Shown: piece by piece, positions 41,037 to 41,690 of the stretch | Position numbering within the stretch: position 1 is the stretch's first letter | Layout: each line of letters starts with the position of its first letter | Assembly: GCA_002286855.1 (NCBI GenBank) | Contig: NRSV01000125.1 | Coordinates: forward strand, 1-41,690 | Direction: 5' to 3' | Length of the DNA: 41,690 nt | From: Bipolaris cookei | Lineage: Eukaryota; Ascomycota; Dothideomycetes; Pleosporales; Pleosporaceae | Notes under the pieces: generated by a model | What the model was told of the DNA's origin: nothing | Seen by the model: only the letters and a program-made list of their open reading frames with translations | Database searches by the model: none | Translations under genes and position numbers: made by a program

Positions 41037-41690
41037 TCAATTTAAAGTGCTTCCTGGTTTCCTTTCGCATCTATGAACACTATCTTTCTATTTCTAGGCG
41101 CGTAGAGCAAACATAGCAGATTATCCTGCTTAAAAACCTCTACTACTTCTTGTTACTTATCCCGGTCCTTTCTCCTCCCCGTGCCGCCTTTGACTGTGTT
41201 GCCCCTCTTTGGGGTAGCAGTGTGTGTGTAGCTAGCTCCTTGTCAAGAGCTGAGTATGTGGAATGGTTTCCACTCCGTCGTGTCTGTTGCTTCAATCTTG
41301 ATCGCGACTTTTAGGTGCTCGAGTAGGCTTGTGTCTAGGAGCCACTGTCCAGCTATGGCCGCCTTGTTCTTGTCTCTGAGGAGTTCGTGGATCTGTGTTG
41401 TGCCTGCTCTGGTAAGGAGTTTAGCTCTAGCTTCCTTCGGGTCCGGACAGTATGCAAGGACGTGGATGAGCGCAGGTCTGTTGTGGCCACATGTACAGTG
41501 AGGTTCCGCTTCAGGTACCCCAATCTTCGCCAGCCATGCCCGGAGTCCGAGGACTTCGGTCCTTAGTAGCATGATGGCTGTTGCGAGTTGTTTGGGTTTG
41601 TCGTCGTACAGGTGTAGTGGTTGGAAGCTCCAGTGATATTTCCAGGTAGGTGCCGTCCGATGTGGTTTGATCTTTTCCGCCTTCCACCTC
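41037..41690 (-). mobile_element. LINE copy 2 (same family as 12269-14640), 3' end
   Basis: Nearly identical to 12269 onwards; the two copies share ATCAATTTAAAGTGCT and then differ only at scattered bases through the 3' UTR and ORF2 end. It runs off the right edge of the window. Confidence 0.88.
41243..41690 (-). CDS. LINE ORF2 C-terminus, open in this window (partial)
   Basis: The frame is open from the window edge to the stop at 41243-41245, about 148 codons: RWKAEKIKPHRTAPTWK, HLYDDKPKQLATAIMLLRTE, then the CCHC-type finger CTCGHNRPALIHVLAYC and a helical end finishing PFHILSS. Compared with copy 1 it lacks the 4-base loss that breaks the finger, so it shows the intact family C-terminus. 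Whether the rest of the element is intact lies outside the window. Confidence 0.8.
   Translation of the reverse strand, partial: RWKAEKIKPHRTAPTWKYHWSFQPLHLYDDKPKQLATAIMLLRTEVLGLRAWLAKIGVPEAEPHCTCGHNRPALIHVLAYCPDPKEARAKLLTRAGTTQIHELLRDKNKAAIAGQWLLDTSLLEHLKVAIKIEATDTTEWKPFHILSS

Overview
The window looks like nuclear DNA of a filamentous ascomycete, most likely a dothideomycete (Pleosporales-like). The evidence is short GT-AG introns of about 49-65 bp, compact housekeeping genes with clear fungal orthologues (a Ggc1-type GTP/GDP carrier, Ypt1/Rab1, an Ede1-type EH protein, Cox5/COX IV, GAPDH), and typical ascomycete transposons (pogo/Fot1-like DNA elements, a chromodomain Ty3/gypsy element, Tad-like LINEs). 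The taxon is inference; no marker fixes the species.

Left part, 1-14640: a nest of decayed transposons. A LINE RNase H fragment lies at the edge. A non-autonomous gypsy element on the minus strand (about 572-8725) has lost protease, most of RT and the integrase core but keeps a chromodomain. Two pogo-type elements are inserted in it: one (577-2699) inside its 3' LTR, one (2907-4748) in its 3' untranslated part, both at TA sites. An intact, intronless DFR-like reductase gene (9636-10682) stands alone between this nest and a second one, made of a third pogo transposase remnant abutting the (TAA)n tail of a 5'-truncated LINE. That LINE contains an assembly gap (14050-14455).

Middle part, 15100-39712: host genes. 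In order: a possible small orphan gene; a protein with a duplicated domain; GGC1; YPT1; an MFS transporter; a maltose-type sugar transporter; a 1429-residue EDE1 endocytic scaffold; a probable mitochondrial protein of unknown function; an SDR epimerase-like gene; a 2 kb gene-free stretch; COX5; and GAPDH. Most of the spliced genes were reconstructed by hand, and their summed exon lengths are multiples of three. They do not form one pathway; the region reads as ordinary housekeeping and transport genes. A chromodomain-like reading frame without ATG lies between COX5 and GAPDH.

Right edge, 40350-41690: a LINE ORF1 fragment with zinc knuckles is followed directly by a 3' tail with no RT. It abuts the (TAA)n tail of a second copy of the LINE family seen at 12.3 kb.

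I did not find a convincing new multi-gene system. The best leads are the tandem 5' splice site in YPT1, the ORF1-plus-tail LINE, the duplicated-domain protein, the small orphan ORF at 15.1-15.4 kb, and the nested transposon history.
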